From positions 4,402,001 through 4,466,000 of the forward strand of contig JAJNNQ010000011.1 of the NCBI GenBank assembly GCA_027886175.1: DNA of 64,000 nt, given 5' to 3'. This stretch comes from Phylloscopus collybita. Taxonomy: Eukaryota; Chordata; Aves; Passeriformes; Phylloscopidae. The notes under the pieces are model-generated. The model was given only the letters and a program-made list of their open reading frames with translations. It did no database searches and was not told the origin of the DNA. Position numbers and translations under genes: made by a program. Every line of letters starts with the position of its first letter. Position 1 is the first letter of the stretch. Below, one piece after another: positions 45,945-56,528 of this stretch.

Positions 45945-47600
45945 GCCAGCAGCAGCCGCAGCCCCTCCCCGTGGCCTCGGGCCCGGCCGGGACCCCCCGC
46001 TCTGTCCCCGCGCTGATTTTGGGGGGGTCGTGTGTCCCCCCAGCCCCGCTGGCACTCTGGCCCTGCCCGACTGCTCCCAGTGTTCCCAGCAAAGCTTCCC
46101 AGTTCAGCCCAGTCCCGTTCATGGGGGGCACTGGGGAGGGACTTGGGGGGACCCTGCGGGGTGACCGTGCCTGGGGGGGCGGGGGCAGAACGGGCCCTGG
46201 GATGGATCGGGAATGGGGACCCCCGTGTGTCCCCCCCGTGTCACCCCGCTCTGGGGACTCCTTGGGGGGCACCTGAACCCCAACACGGCCCCCAGTGAAC
46301 CCCAAAATGGCACCAGGACCCTTCTGAGCTGCCAGGGGAATTTGAGGAGGGGGCTCATGGGGGGTGCCCAGGCCGGGCCCAGAGCCCAGCGCTGCCCCAG
46401 CCCGACCTGCCCCGGCTCCATCCCGGGGATTAGAAAGGAGGAGGAGTGGGACCCCTCCCAAGGCAATTTGGGGGTCCCAGCCCCCTCTCATCCCCCACTT
46501 TTCCACCCCTTCCCCACAACCCCCAACCAGCCACTGCCACCTCCCCTTGGCTTGGGTTGGAAAGACAGGGATCTGCCAGGGAAAGCTGCAGTTTCCCTTG
46601 GAATGGGGAATGCAAACCCCTCACCCCCTCGGAATGATCATTTTGCAATTCAGGGCTTTCAGGCAAAGATTTGGGAATGGGAAGAACAGTTCTGGACTAG
46701 GAATATTCACAATACAAATGCAGTAGAAAACCAAACCAACCAACCAAGGAAACAAACAACAATCCTGGAAAACCGTGACACAGTCAGAGCTACAACCTGA
46801 CACGCTGTTGGTCAGGGTGTTGGAAGCAGTCCAAAAGTAAGTGAGAGCTGAACCCCTCAGCCCCTCCAAACGATTCCAATTTTGCAGCCCAGGGCTCTGG
46901 AGCCGTGCCTTGCTGTCTCTGCCCTCGCCTGCCCCGGGCAGCCCTGGCAGCGGCTGCAGGCGAGCGGTGCAGCTCAGCAGGCTGAGCAACTGAGCCCAGC
47001 CGGGGGGTTCCTTACAGCCCAGCTCCAGGGCTGGCAGCTGCGATGGAGCTGAGGAGAATCAAGGAGGACTCTGCTGAGGAGTGGCCACTGAAGGTTCTTG
47101 AGGGCTCAGGGGAGCAGCCTCAGCCCAGGGAGTCTGCCTCAGCAGAGCACAGAGTGCCCTGTGCCAGCTGCTTTGAACAGGGGCAGGAGCGCTTGGAAGG
47201 ATCAGGGAAGGAGCAACCAGGGAGGGCCAGGGAGTGGCCCTGGGGATGAGAGACTCCTCCAGGAGCCAATCCCTGGGGGAAGGAGGGACCTCCTCGCATC
47301 CTGGCCTACCACACCACGCCTCCCCTGGAACTTTCTAGAGCCAGGGAGAGGCCTCGGTGAGATGGACAGGTCCTTGGGGGTGGGGAGCAGGAGACTGACA
47401 TCAAACTGGAACTGGGGAAACAACTGTGGGGTGACACCAATGGGGGTTCAACGGGGGTACATGGAACCCACCAAATGAACAGTCTGAACACAGATTGAAC
47501 AGAGAAAATCAAACACACCACTACAGGGCTTTCAGGCAGAGATTTGGGAATAGGAATAACAGTTCTGGACTAGAAACATTCACAATACAAATATATACAA
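45945..47600. other. M2 3' flank and LTR-like repeats
   Basis: 45945-46560 is the 3' flank as in M1; 46565-47600 is the LTR-like region as at 15255-16260. At about 47600 the homology with 16260 stops and jumps to sequence equivalent to about 18400. Confidence 0.5.
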
Positions 47601-48110
47601 TACTAAAATACCATTATTAGAAGTTTTTTTTCTCTTTTTGAGCACCACATTGGATGCCAATAACAATATATGTCTTGGTTTAGGGCAAATTTGGGAGGAA
47701 ACCTCCAAAGGGGGTTCCTCTGGAAAGCAATCTTAAACAACTCCTTCTCTCAGCCAGTTGAAAAAACAAAGAACTTCTTCAGGAAAAGTAGAAAAAACTA
47801 TTTATTTAACAAACAAGATGCCCACAAGCCCGAAGAATGAATAATATAAAATAATAAAACTTTTTGCTGCTCTGAAAAAAAATAACAAACTAAAAACATC
47901 TTTGCTGTAAATACAGCTCAGCTCACTCAGTCTGTGACCAGTCCCACTCCCTCTAAAACTCCAGGCCTCAGCAGGCTGCAAGTGCAAGCCCTCACTGCTC
48001 TTCTAAATTTTTCCATCTAGAAAAAATTGAAACCATCTAAAAAAAAAATCAAAAAAAATTTTAATTCAGCTAGCTAAAACTAACTAAAACCACAAATCCA
48101 CTCTCCCAAG
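47601..48110 (-). mobile_element. E2: antisense ERV reduced to LTR and primer site
   Basis: 47641-47659 is the decayed tRNA-Lys-type primer site (minus strand TGGCATCCAATGTGGTGC, full length). 47665-48110 is the LTR as at 18443-18900. Relative to E1 and E3 the 1.6-kb interior and the start of the distal LTR are deleted, leaving about 40 bp. Confidence 0.6.
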
Positions 48111-48349
48111 GAATTCTCAGTGTCTGTCTGTGTCCCGATGGATGTTCCTGCCCCTGCGTTCATCCAGGTGCCCACGGGGAGACAGGAAGATGTGGAGCCC
48201 CCCAGCCAGGTGTCTTCCCAACAGGGATCACCAGGGCTCTGCCCAACAGGGGTCACTGGGGATCATCCAACGCCGATCCTCCCACAGGGGATGGAGCTGG
48301 AGCAGCGCACGAAGCTCTTCCCGCTCTCAGGGCACTCCCAGGGCTTCCC

Positions 48350-49174
48350 TTACTGGTGCCTCCGCTGGTGTTGGGTCAAGTGAGAGCTCTGTGAGAAGCT
48401 CTTCCCACACTCAGGACACTCGTAGGGCCTCTCCCCGGTGTGGATGCGCCGGTGGACAGTGAGGGTGGAGTTGTGCTTGAAGCCCTTCCTGCAGTCGGGG
48501 CAGCGGAAGGGCCTCTCCTCCGTGTGAATCCGCTGATGTCTGAGGAGAGTGGAGCTCCTCTGAAAGCTCTTCCCACACTCAGGACACTCATAAGGCCTCT
48601 CCCCGGTGTGGATGAGCTGGTGGTGTTTCAGGCTGGAGCTCCATCCAAAGCCCTTCCCACATTCCAAGCAGGTGTAGAGCCCTTCCCCAGTGTGGATCAC
48701 CTGGTGCTGGATCAGGGCCGAGCTTTTTCTGAAGCTCATCCCACATTCCCCACACTTGTAGGGCTTTTCCCCAGTGTGGATCATCTGGTGATTCCTAAGA
48801 CTGTCCTTCAGGCCAAAGTTCATTCCACATTCCCCACACTCGTAGGGCCGTTCTCCAGTGTGGATCACCTGGTGCTGGATCATGGAGGCCTTGGCACTGA
48901 AGCTCTTCCCACATTCCCCACAGTTGTGGGGCTTTTCCCCAGTGTGGATCCTCTGGTGCCGGATCAGATGGGATCTCCGGCTGAAGCCCTTCCCACATTC
49001 CAAGCACTTGTGGGGCTTCTCCCCTCCATCAGGCTTCTCCTCCAGCTCTGAGCTCCGGCTGGATCTCCGGCCGCCCTCCTGGCACAGGGGGGGTCTTTCC
49101 TCCTCGCAGCTCCCTGGGCTGGGTTTGCAGCCCCTCCTCCTGCGGGAGCTCCGGGGCTTTTCCTCCTCCTCCAT
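48350..49174 (-). CDS. Zf4: eight-finger C2H2 zinc-finger protein
   Basis: 274 aa. ATG at 49174 after the conserved minus-strand ccaaaccag acceptor. N-tail [17 protein letters not shown]. Fingers (helix -1,2,3,6): f1 R,S,H,R; f2 A,A,S,Q (core Leu is Met); f3 L,D,S,N; f4 K,S,A,Q; f5 W,S,S,H; f6 R,S,T,R; f7 H,S,T,V; f8 Q,S,H,Q. Finger 2 ([14 protein letters not shown]) has no counterpart in Zf1, Zf2 or Zf5, so the eighth finger arose differently from that of Zf3. The stop is TAA; intact ligands throughout. Putative non-coding exon 1 near 50185, giving an intron of only about 1 kb. Confidence 0.9.
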   Translation of the reverse strand: MEEEEKPRSSRRRRGCKPSPGSCEEERPPLCQEGGRRSSRSSELEEKPDGGEKPHKCLECGKGFSRRSHLIRHQRIHTGEKPHNCGECGKSFSAKASMIQHQVIHTGERPYECGECGMNFGLKDSLRNHQMIHTGEKPYKCGECGMSFRKSSALIQHQVIHTGEGLYTCLECGKGFGWSSSLKHHQLIHTGERPYECPECGKSFQRSSTLLRHQRIHTEERPFRCPDCRKGFKHNSTLTVHRRIHTGERPYECPECGKSFSQSSHLTQHQRRHQ

Positions 49175-49918
49175 CTGGACACTCCTTGGGAATGACAAAT
49201 CCTGGTTTGGGGAGAAAACAAGAGGAGAGATCCTTAGGCTGGGGGTTCCTCCTTTTCCCAGTTCATCTCAGGAAATCATTGGGCACCTTTTCTCTGTAAG
49301 AACCTCCAAAGCACCAAGATTCAGCACAAAAGTCCTCCAAACATCAAGACACAGATCAAAAACTCACCAAATATCCAGACTCTGCCAAAAACTCCTCTAA
49401 ATCATAAGGATGTCCTGCAAACGGGGACATGCAAGGAAGAAGAGGAAGGTGCCGTTACAAACAGATGCTGGAAATCTGCTTGGAGATAGGACCAGGGACT
49501 TGGACATAAGGAAGGGACAGAAGAAGCCCTCAGTTCCAGAAAATGTTATTCACTGACTACACAGACTGCTGCTCAGCCAAGGTCCTGCTGAATTCCTGAA
49601 CACGGAGAAGAAGAACAAACCCTGAACAGAGCCAGGAATATCGGATGTTATACAAAAGGGGGGTGCATATTAACGAGGACATGCAGCAGGCGGATCGGGA
49701 AGGCTGAACTTTCCAAGGACCTTCGCCACTGGGCAAAGGGAGAGGGAGACGCAGAAGGGAAAATCAGGATAAAAAGGAGGCTGCGAACTACAACAATTGG
49801 AGAGACCGCATGGCAAATGCCGCATGGCCTCTCCCTTTGTTCATGAATAAAGTCACTTTTACAGGACTCCTCTGGCTCCTTCGGGCACAGAAACCTCTGG
49901 CGATGCCAATTTTCCTGC
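49175..49918 (-). other. Short intron region of Zf4
   Basis: 49200-49640 corresponds to the part of the Zf1 intron just before the coding exon. At about 49640-49690 it joins sequence equivalent to 35100-35180 near the promoter, so about 2.5 kb including the gag-like fragment is deleted relative to Zf3. No gene. Confidence 0.45.
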
Positions 49919-50345
49919 TCAGGCCCGGGGACAGCGCAGCACCTCCGTCCTACCCACAGGAACCGGGACGAGCCAGCGCTGCTCCGGCCCCGGCTCCTGC
50001 CCAGGCACCCGCGGGAAGGAGACCGCGGGCAGCCGCTCCCGCAGCGCCCTCAGGGCACGGGGAACACGGCGCGGACACGGCACAACCCAGCCACAGCCAG
50101 AGCCCCCTGCCGCCCCCTCCGCCCGCAGCCAGCCCCGAGCCCCGGCACAACCCAGCGCGGCTCCCACCTGCGCCGGGGCCGCTCCTCAGCCGAGGTTTCC
50201 CAGCAATGCCGGAGTCAGCGAAATGGAGGCGAGTCCGTGCCGTGCAGCAGAGCCCGCCACTCCTCGTGATTGGCTGGATCTGCCGTCACTCTTGTTTCTC
50301 GTGCGCTGATTGGGCAGCGCGGGGAGAAGCACAGCCCCCAGCCGC
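49919..50345. promoter_or_regulatory. Divergent promoter block between Zf4 (-) and ZfC (+)
   Basis: The minus strand carries the conserved exon 1 end (gcgcag|gtggga near 50170). Right of 50180 it resembles 770-930 of the first block (gattggctgg near 50268, gattgggcag near 50306), in the same orientation as there. CpG-rich. Confidence 0.5.
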
Positions 50346-50581
50346 CATTGGCAGAGTCTCTGTGCCGGGATCTCCTTTCCCTTCCTTCGGGCACGGAGGC
50401 AAATCCCATCCTCTCCTCCGCCCTCTTTCCTCTCCTCATTCTGTCCTTCGCCCTGCCTCGTTCCTTCATCTTCTTCTGTTTCCTCCCTTGTTTCTTCCTG
50501 CTCCTTCCTCTCCTTCTGTCTTTTCCCTTCTCGCAGTCTCTTCCTCTCCTTTTCCCTCCCCCCTCAGGCGCTGAGCTGCAG
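50346..50581 (+). other. 5' region of ZfC
   Basis: Pyrimidine-rich sequence ending in a strong acceptor (ccccctcag at 50567). The phase of the exon that follows (codons GC-GCT-GAG-CTG-CAG-ATG) matches ZfA/ZfB exon 2. The corresponding MEEEE exon is not found upstream. Confidence 0.4.
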
Positions 50582-51478
50582 ATGGAGCCCGGGGAGAACA
50601 AAGCCCTGCCAGAGAACCTTGTGGGAGAGGCTGTTTGGAGCAGCCCCACTGCACAGGGACGATGCCATGGGGAGGAAAAGCCCCGGAGGTGCAGGAGGAG
50701 GGGCTGTAAACCCAGCCCAGGGAGCTGCGAGGAGGAAAAGCCCTTCCTGTGCTGGGAAGGCAGCCGCAGATCCAGCCGGAGCTCAGAGCTGGTGGAGAAG
50801 CCTCAGGGCGGGGAGAAGCCCCACAAGTGCTTGGGATGTGGGAAGGGCTTCAGCCGGAGCTCCAGCCTCATCAGTCACCGCCAGAGCCACACTGAGGAGA
50901 GGCCCTGCAAGTGTGGGGGGTGTGGAAAGAGCTTCAGGGAGAATTCCAGCCTTACCTGGCACCAGAGCATCCACAGAGTGGAAAAGGCCGGTGAGCTTGG
51001 GGAATGTGGGAAGAGCTTCAGGGAGAGTTCCAGCCTGATCCAGCAGCGCTGGATCCACACCGGGGAAAAGCCCTGCAAATGTGGGGAATGTGGGGAGGGC
51101 TTCAGCCGGAGCTCCCACCTGAAGGCACACGAGCACATCCAAAACCACTACACCGGGCTGGGTCTCTTGTCCCTGTGCTGCTGCTCGGGGAAGGATCTCT
51201 CCCGATCCTTCTCTCAGCTCCTGGGCCTTCCCTTGTATTTCTTCTCACTGTGCAGCTGCAGAGGGCAGGGACAGAACAGTTTTGGTGGCTTCCAGGCATC
51301 CAGGCAGGGCCAGCCCAGCCCCAGGGGTTCCGAGGGGCTTCTGGGGGTCCCGTGTCTGTGGGACATCCCCGCTGGAGGGTGTCCCCCCCTTGCTGCAGCC
51401 CCAGCCCTCAGGCAGCGCTCAGCCAAGCAGAGAACGTCCTCAGCTGGGGCCTCATTTTTGGGCACACCTGAGCCCTGA
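50582..51478 (+). CDS. ZfC: degenerate four-finger zinc-finger gene
   Basis: ATG at 50582 in the position of MESREDK of ZfA; about 298 aa to the stop at 51478. N-terminal part MEPGENKALPENLVGEAVWS resembles the ZfA exon 2 N-terminus and keeps the middle segment lost in Zf1-Zf5. Fingers 1 and 2 are intact (KCLGCGKGF, KCGGCGKSF). Finger 3 has Leu for its first Cys and Gln for its first His (ELGECGKSF...LIQQRWIH). Finger 4 ends irregularly (HLKAHEHIQNH). The frame then runs about 110 codons into 3' flanking DNA without fingers. Probably a decaying gene. Divergent from Zf4. Confidence 0.6.
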   Translation: MEPGENKALPENLVGEAVWSSPTAQGRCHGEEKPRRCRRRGCKPSPGSCEEEKPFLCWEGSRRSSRSSELVEKPQGGEKPHKCLGCGKGFSRSSSLISHRQSHTEERPCKCGGCGKSFRENSSLTWHQSIHRVEKAGELGECGKSFRESSSLIQQRWIHTGEKPCKCGECGEGFSRSSHLKAHEHIQNHYTGLGLLSLCCCSGKDLSRSFSQLLGLPLYFFSLCSCRGQGQNSFGGFQASRQGQPSPRGSEGLLGVPCLWDIPAGGCPPLAAAPALRQRSAKQRTSSAGASFLGTPEP

Positions 51479-52167
51479 GACATCTCCATCCCCATTTTGG
51501 AATGCACCAGAGCTTTTGATTATCTAGGACCCCATTTTGGGGGCTCTATTGGGTTGGCACAGCCTGGTGTTGGTGGTGGCCGTGCTACGGGGTGGATTCT
51601 GAGAGAAAGTTCTGAAAGCTCCTCCGTGTCTGGCAGATCCAATTGCTGGTAGCTCCAAAGATGGGGGCACTGGGTGCAGAGATCTGTGGGGATGCAGAGA
51701 TTCCCCTGCAGCCCCTGGATGTCCGTGAGGATGCAGAGATCCACCCACAGCACCTGGAGGAGCCCAAGCTGGAGCAGGGGGATGCCTGAGAGGAGCCCGT
51801 GACCCTGTAGACAGAGGGGCACCCACTGGAGGAGCCTGTCCTTGAAGGACTGAGCCCGTGGCACTTTGAGGGGAGCTGTTTCCCCTGGGATAGACTCAGG
51901 GTGGGGAAGTTTCTGGAGAACTCTTCTGTGGGAGAGACCCCAGAATGCAGCAGCAGAATGACTCCTGTCCCTGAGCAGCAGGAGAAGCCACGTGGGATGA
52001 ACTGACCATGGCCCCCACTCCCTGTTTCCCTGAACTGCCAGGAGAGGAGGTAGGGCTGGAAGGATTGGGAGGAAGGTGTTTTTGAGAGTATTCTTTTACT
52101 TCTCGTTATCGTGATCTGAGATTGTTAGGAATAAACTCAATTCATATCTCCAGTTTCAAGCCTCTTT
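51479..52167. other. ZfC 3' flank and promoter-block fragment
   Basis: 51540-51880 is unremarkable. 51890-52135 matches 33890-34130, part of the ZfB-type upstream region. Its continuation (34140 onward) resumes at 52690, so 52140-52690 is an insertion into the block. No gene. Confidence 0.4.
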
Positions 52168-53080
52168 CGCCTGTGATGGTGTTCTTTGCTGAGGGATCTC
52201 TCCCGATCCATAGGTCAGCTCCTGAATCGTTGGTGACATTTCCTCTTCCCTGGGCGGCTGTGGAGGGCAGTGCCTGAGCGGCTTTGCTGAGTGCCTGGCA
52301 CGGGGCCAGTGTCACCCCACTGGAACGGGACATGTCCTTGTGTGGCGCTGTGCTGTGGTGCCACAGTTGCTGTTGCTTTTGTCTCCGTTATGATTTTATC
52401 TTTCGCATTAAATGCCTGTGCAGTGCCCCCGGTGTCCCCTGGTGTTCCCTCGGCGCCGGCAGCCCCGTCCCTTGCCCTGCTCCCCCTGCCCCGTTCCATC
52501 CCGGCTGGCGGAGCCTTGGAGCTGCCGTGGGGGCCGTGGGGCTGCCCCGGGGGCTCCGTCCCGAGCCGGGGCCCCTTCCCAGCGCTCCCAGCCCGCCCGT
52601 CCAGCCTGGAGCAGCCAGCGAGGGCTTCAGCTGGGGGGCCCCACCTCACTTGGGTTGGCTTTGTTCCTCCCAACGCGGGGAAAAACGACTCGGGGAGTTT
52701 TCTGCCAGAAATCTCTGCCCTCCTTCACTCAGCCGAAGGGGTTTGGGGCAGTTTTCCCTTTTTCGGGGAAATCAAAGTGACGAACTGATGCTCCTAATTA
52801 GGGGTAGGAGAAGTGAGGCTCGAGGGCTTCCCTCTGAGTCGGAGGCACCCAGCAGGCAGGGCTGGGCAAGGCGGTGCGGGAGGTGCGGAGAACTTTGTTT
52901 GTGTTTTCAGCTCCATCCCGCCTCGGGCCCGGGCCCGTCCCAGGGCTGTTCCTCATCTGCGGCTTTGCCCTCAGACAGCCCGGGGGCGGGGCCTGAGAGC
53001 GCGGGGCGGGGCTGGGCCGTGTGCAGAGCCCGCCCATGGCTCGCTGCCATTGGCTGATGGTGCCGCCACTCTTGGCTCTG
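52168..53080 (+). repeat. Left arm of near-identical inverted repeat
   Basis: Reverse complement of 63090-64000. Three long frames (165, 152 and 122 codons) are identical in translation between arms; a fourth differs by two residues near the inner end. 52690-53060 is ZF promoter-block sequence; 52168-52690 is unassigned CpG-rich DNA. The right arm reaches the window edge, so the repeat may continue. Confidence 0.85.
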
Positions 53081-53082
53081 GC

Positions 53083-53205
53083 GCTGTCCATCGATCCCTA
53101 TTCCCCGGGATGCTCTGTCGGTGTCCATCGATCCCTATTCCCCGGGGATGCTCTGTCCGTGTCCATCGATCCCTATTCCCCGGGGATGCTCTGTCCGTGT
53201 CCGTC
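53083..53205 (+). repeat. Tandem 38-bp repeat, about three copies
   Basis: Unit 'tccatcgatccctattccccgg' plus 'ggatgctctgtccgtg', three copies with one-base changes, starting at the inner end of the inverted-repeat arm. Confidence 0.85.
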
Positions 53206-53610
53206 CCTCCCCCTCCACCTCCGGCCGGCGCCGCTCCCACCGCCCTCCCAGCCGCGCTGCCCCGGGGATGCCGCAGCGCCGCAGGCTGCTGTCTCCGCCG
53301 TGCTCGCCCCGCGATCGGGCGCAGAAGCGCAGCTGGAGCTGCGGAGGGAGCGGGGCTGGTGAGAGACGGAGTGAGCTGAGCTGCACCCAGGGCAAGGACT
53401 GCCTCAGTTTGCCATCGCTCTGCGGAGCGGGGAGAGGCTTTATTGTTTCATATTATTCATTCTTTGTGCTTGTGGGCATCTGGTTTTTTAAATAAATCGT
53501 TTTTCCCACTTTTCTCCGAGGAAGTTCTTTTTTCCCCCACTGGCTGTGGGAAGGAGCCCCTTTGGAGGTTTCCTCCCAAATTTGCCCCAAACCAGGACAG
53601 TCCTGCACAC
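53206..53610 (+). mobile_element. Plus-strand LTR (R-U5 part) upstream of M3
   Basis: 53370-53605 is homologous to the reverse of the E1 LTR: agagacggagtgagctgagc, AATAAA at 53490-53495, and the terminus cctcccaaatttgccccaaaccaggaca. 53206-53370 is CpG-rich and may be U3 or host. It ends 20 bp before the M3 exon 2 acceptor, replacing the exon 1 region. Confidence 0.55.
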
Positions 53611-53625
53611 CCAGGGCTGTTCCAG

Positions 53626-53883
53626 GAGATGGTTCGGCCCGGCTGTCACTTCATTCAGGGCACCGAGCGGGTGAGGTTGGTGGAGAGGAACATCTCCAGC
53701 CGGGAGCAGCTCCTGCCCTTGGGCAGCGATGTGGGGCTGTACGGGGGGGACACCTCCTCTGGGGAGAAGTTGCCGGCTCCTGGAGCAGCGAGCCGGGCTG
53801 GAGGGAGCACAGCCGGGCTGCGGTGGACAGGCACTGCCGGCACAACTCCGAGGTGTCCGCCCCGTTCCTGGTGGAGCGCAGAG
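53626..53883 (+). pseudogene. M3 exon 2: nearly complete class II beta-1 domain with a frameshift
   Basis: Acceptor tccag (53625). Opens EMVRPGCHFIQGTERVRLVE with the first beta-1 Cys and the classical strand motif, then SREQLLPLGSDVG. After GEK the frame is lost: a one-base deletion near 53768-53772. In the +1 frame the rest of the domain is intact (WREHSRAAVDRHCRHN with the second Cys, then FLVERR) to a gtgagc donor at 53884. 258 bp against a usual 270. It is the only copy here with the exon 5' half. No exon 1; an LTR lies immediately upstream. Confidence 0.85.
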
Positions 53884-54015
53884 GTGAGCGTGGGGCAGAG
53901 CGCGTCCCCTCGGGCCCTGCCCTGGCAATGACCCTGGAGCCCCTCAAACCCTCCCTGGGCATCACCCAGAGCCCTCAGCCCTCCCTGGGCCCATCCCCGG
54001 GACCTCCCAGTCCAT

Positions 54016-54361
54016 CCCAGTCCATCCCAGTCTCTCCCAGTTCTCCCGCGTGTCCATCCCGGCCGTGCGTGGATGTGACACCTCTCAGCCAATCAGAGCG
54101 CGAATTTCTGATGACTCATCAGTTGCCAGGCAGACCCGCAGCGCCGAGCGCCCCGCGCGGGACTCGGCCTCCCAGCGCCGCGCGCTTCATTCCCAGTTCA
54201 TCCCAGTCCATTCCCAGTGCATCCCAGTCCATTCCCAGTCCCTCCCAAGCCCACACCGCCCCACCCCTCTCTCTCCCAGTTCCCCCCAGCTGATCCCAGT
54301 CTGTCCCCTCTCTCTCCCAGTTCCCCCCAGCTGATCCCAGTCTGTCCCCTCTCTCTCCCAG
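54016..54361 (+). repeat. M3 intron 2 minisatellites
   Basis: Same families as in M1/M2 on either side of the X-Y motif. The 'cccccagctgatcccagtctgtcccctctctctcccag' unit is present about twice before the exon 3 acceptor. Confidence 0.7.
54089..54130 (-). promoter_or_regulatory. Reverse-oriented class II X-Y motif in M3 intron 2
   Basis: Minus strand: CCTGGCAACTGATG, TGAGTCA, 15-bp spacer, CTGATTGG. The motif is unchanged although the spacer bases differ from M1/M2 at several positions (aatttctg versus gttgctg on the plus strand). Confidence 0.75.
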
Positions 54362-54646
54362 TGCCCCCCAGCGTTTCCATCTCGCTGCTGCCCTCGAGCT
54401 CCCAGCCCGGCCCCGGCCGCCTGCTCTGCTCCGGGATGGATTTCTCCCCTGCCCAGAGCCGGCTGAGGTGGTTCCAGGGCCAGCAGGAGCTCTCGGGGCA
54501 CGTGGTGGCCACCGCCGTGGTGCCCAACGGGGACTGGAGCCACCAGCTGCTGGTGCTGCTGGAAACGCCCCCCCGGCCCCGCGGGGTCACCTCCAGCTGC
54601 CAGGTGGAGCACGTCAGCCTGGAGCAGCCCCTGAGCCGGCACTGGG
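54362..54646 (+). CDS. M3 exon 3: class II beta-2 domain
   Basis: Same protein as M1 and M2, both Ig cysteines present, terminal HW. Followed by gcacgg, so a GC donor as in the other copies. Confidence 0.9.
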
Positions 54647-55211
54647 GCACGGGGGAGCCGCTGGCCGGGCCGGCAGAGGCACTGGGATGTGCTGGGAGCA
54701 ACTGGGAGGGAGCTGGGGAGAGCCCGGTTGGAACTGGGAGAGGGGCTGGGGGCTGTGGAAGGGCGGAGCAGGAGTTTGGAGGGGGCTGGGGAGGGTCGGA
54801 TGGGGTTCCGGGGGTGCTGGGGGGCGCTGGGAGGGAGTTTGGGGGTGCTGGGTGTGACTGGGAGGGATGGGAGTGAGGCTGGAGGGGCTGGGAGGAGCTG
54901 GGGGATGGGAAAGCGGGGCTGGGATGAGGTTGGTTGTGCTGGGAAGAGACTGGGAGGGGTCTGGGTGAGTCCTGGAGGGGCTGGGAAGGGACTGGGAGAG
55001 GCTTTGGGGGTCCTGGGGGGCAACTGGGAGGGGGCTGTGGGATCCTGAGAGGGACAGGAGGGGCTTTGGGGGGTCCTGGGGAGGCCGGGAAGGGATTGGG
55101 AGGAGGTTTCAGGAGGTCCTGGGTGGGCTGGGGGAGACTGGGAGGGAGCTTGGAGGGGCCTGGGGTGTCTGTGCGAGGTTTTGGGGGTCCTGACCCCTGC
55201 GGACCCCCCAG
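54647..55211 (+). repeat. M3 intron 3 G-rich minisatellite
   Basis: As 13844-14409. Ends accccccag. Confidence 0.75.
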
Positions 55212-55428
55212 AGATGCCGCCGGACGCCGCCCGCAGCAAGATGCTGCCGGGGATCGGGGGCTTCGTGTTGGGCTTCGTCTTCCCGGCGCTGGGGCTCGGC
55301 TTCTGCCTGCGCAGGAAGGTGAGGGGGGGTCCCGGGGGTGGTGTCCCCCCTCCCCCGGAGCGTGTGTGCTCCCCCCGGGGCCCCCCAGCCCGGGGTCACC
55401 CCCTTTTCTCTGCCCACAGAGCTCCTGA
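55212..55428 (+). CDS. M3 exons 4-5: connecting, transmembrane and tail
   Basis: Exon 4 55212-55318 and mini-exon 55420-55428 (AGC TCC TGA). One change from M1/M2 just before the membrane helix: KMLPG for KMLTG. Confidence 0.88.
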
Positions 55429-55852
55429 GCCAGCAGCAGCCGCAGCCCCTCCCCGTGGCCTCGGGCCCGGCCGGGACCCCCCGCTCTGTCCCCGCGCTGA
55501 TTTTGGGGGGGTCGTGTGTCCCCCCAGCCCCGCTGGCACTCTGGCCCTGCCCGGCTGCTCCCAGTCTTCCCAGGAAAGCTTCCCAGTTCAGCCCAGTCCC
55601 GTTCATGGGGGGCACTGGGGAGGGACTTGGGGGGACCCTGCGGGGTGACCGTGCCTGGGGGGGCGGGGGCAGAACGGGCCCTGGGATGGATCGGGAATGG
55701 GGACCCCCGTGTGTCCCCCCCGTGTCACCCCGCTCTGGGGACTCCTTGGGGGGCACCTGAACCCCAACACGGCCCCCAGTGAACCCCAAAATGGCACCAG
55801 GACCCCTCTGAGCTGCCAGGGGAATTTGAGGAGGGGGCTCATGGGGGGTGCC

Positions 55853-56522
55853 TGTAGGAGTCCAGGGTATTCCTCTGGAAACCCTGGACAAGCAGAAACC
55901 TGTACAGGGGGGTTTAAAACCTGTACAGGGGGGTCGGAGATATGTGCAGGGGGGTTACAGACCCTGGCATGGACCCCAGACAGGCAGGGGTCTCGATTAT
56001 AGTCCATGGGAAAGATTACCAACACTATGGGAAGAATTGCAAGGCCTTGAAAGTAGTAGAAAGTATTAATATTTTTACATTAGGGGTTTCAAGATAAGAA
56101 GGACCAGAGACAAGATGGAGGATTCTGGGTGTTACCCTAGAGTCTTCTCCTTCTTCTTTGTCTCCATCTTGCACAGTGGTGACGACATGAAGTAGATTTA
56201 GAGGGATTGGGTTAAAGTAGAAAATACCTGTTTAGTGTCAAGTGTATGCATTGGGTCACAATTGTAAATAATGTGCACGTAATTATCTGTATATAAGATG
56301 ACGAGCTGTGGGCAGGCGGGGCAGTCGTCGCCTGTTGCCCGTGCTGTCCAGACCTTGGCAGAGCTCAGAGAGAATTGTAGAGATAAGATAAAATAAACAA
56401 GGAGGAAAACCCAGAAAAAGAACATCTGAAGACTCCTCGTCTTTTCTGTGGGCGGCTCGGGGCTTCCCGAAGGACATGGGGCAGTGCCCATCCATCATTC
56501 TCGGGCAGCAGAGACCCCGAGA
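55853..56522 (+). mobile_element. Solo LTR with 6-bp target-site duplication
   Basis: 670 bp inserted in the M3 3' flank. M1 (near 15050) and M2 (near 46368) are uninterrupted here. Flanked by GGTGCC at 55847-55852 and 56523-56528. Starts TGTAGGAG; TATA box tgtatataag at about 56288-56297; AATAAA at about 56392. The 3' end reads accccgaga, not the usual CA. A 6-bp duplication is typical of alpha/beta-type (class II) integrases. No internal genes. Confidence 0.85.
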
Positions 56523-56528
56523 GGTGCC

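Noticed and set aside
52284..53057. 257-codon frame in both inverted-repeat arms
   Set aside because: Conserved only because the arms are near-identical. It spans promoter-block sequence and ends in CCAAT/GC-box DNA. No domain, no splice or codon-use support.
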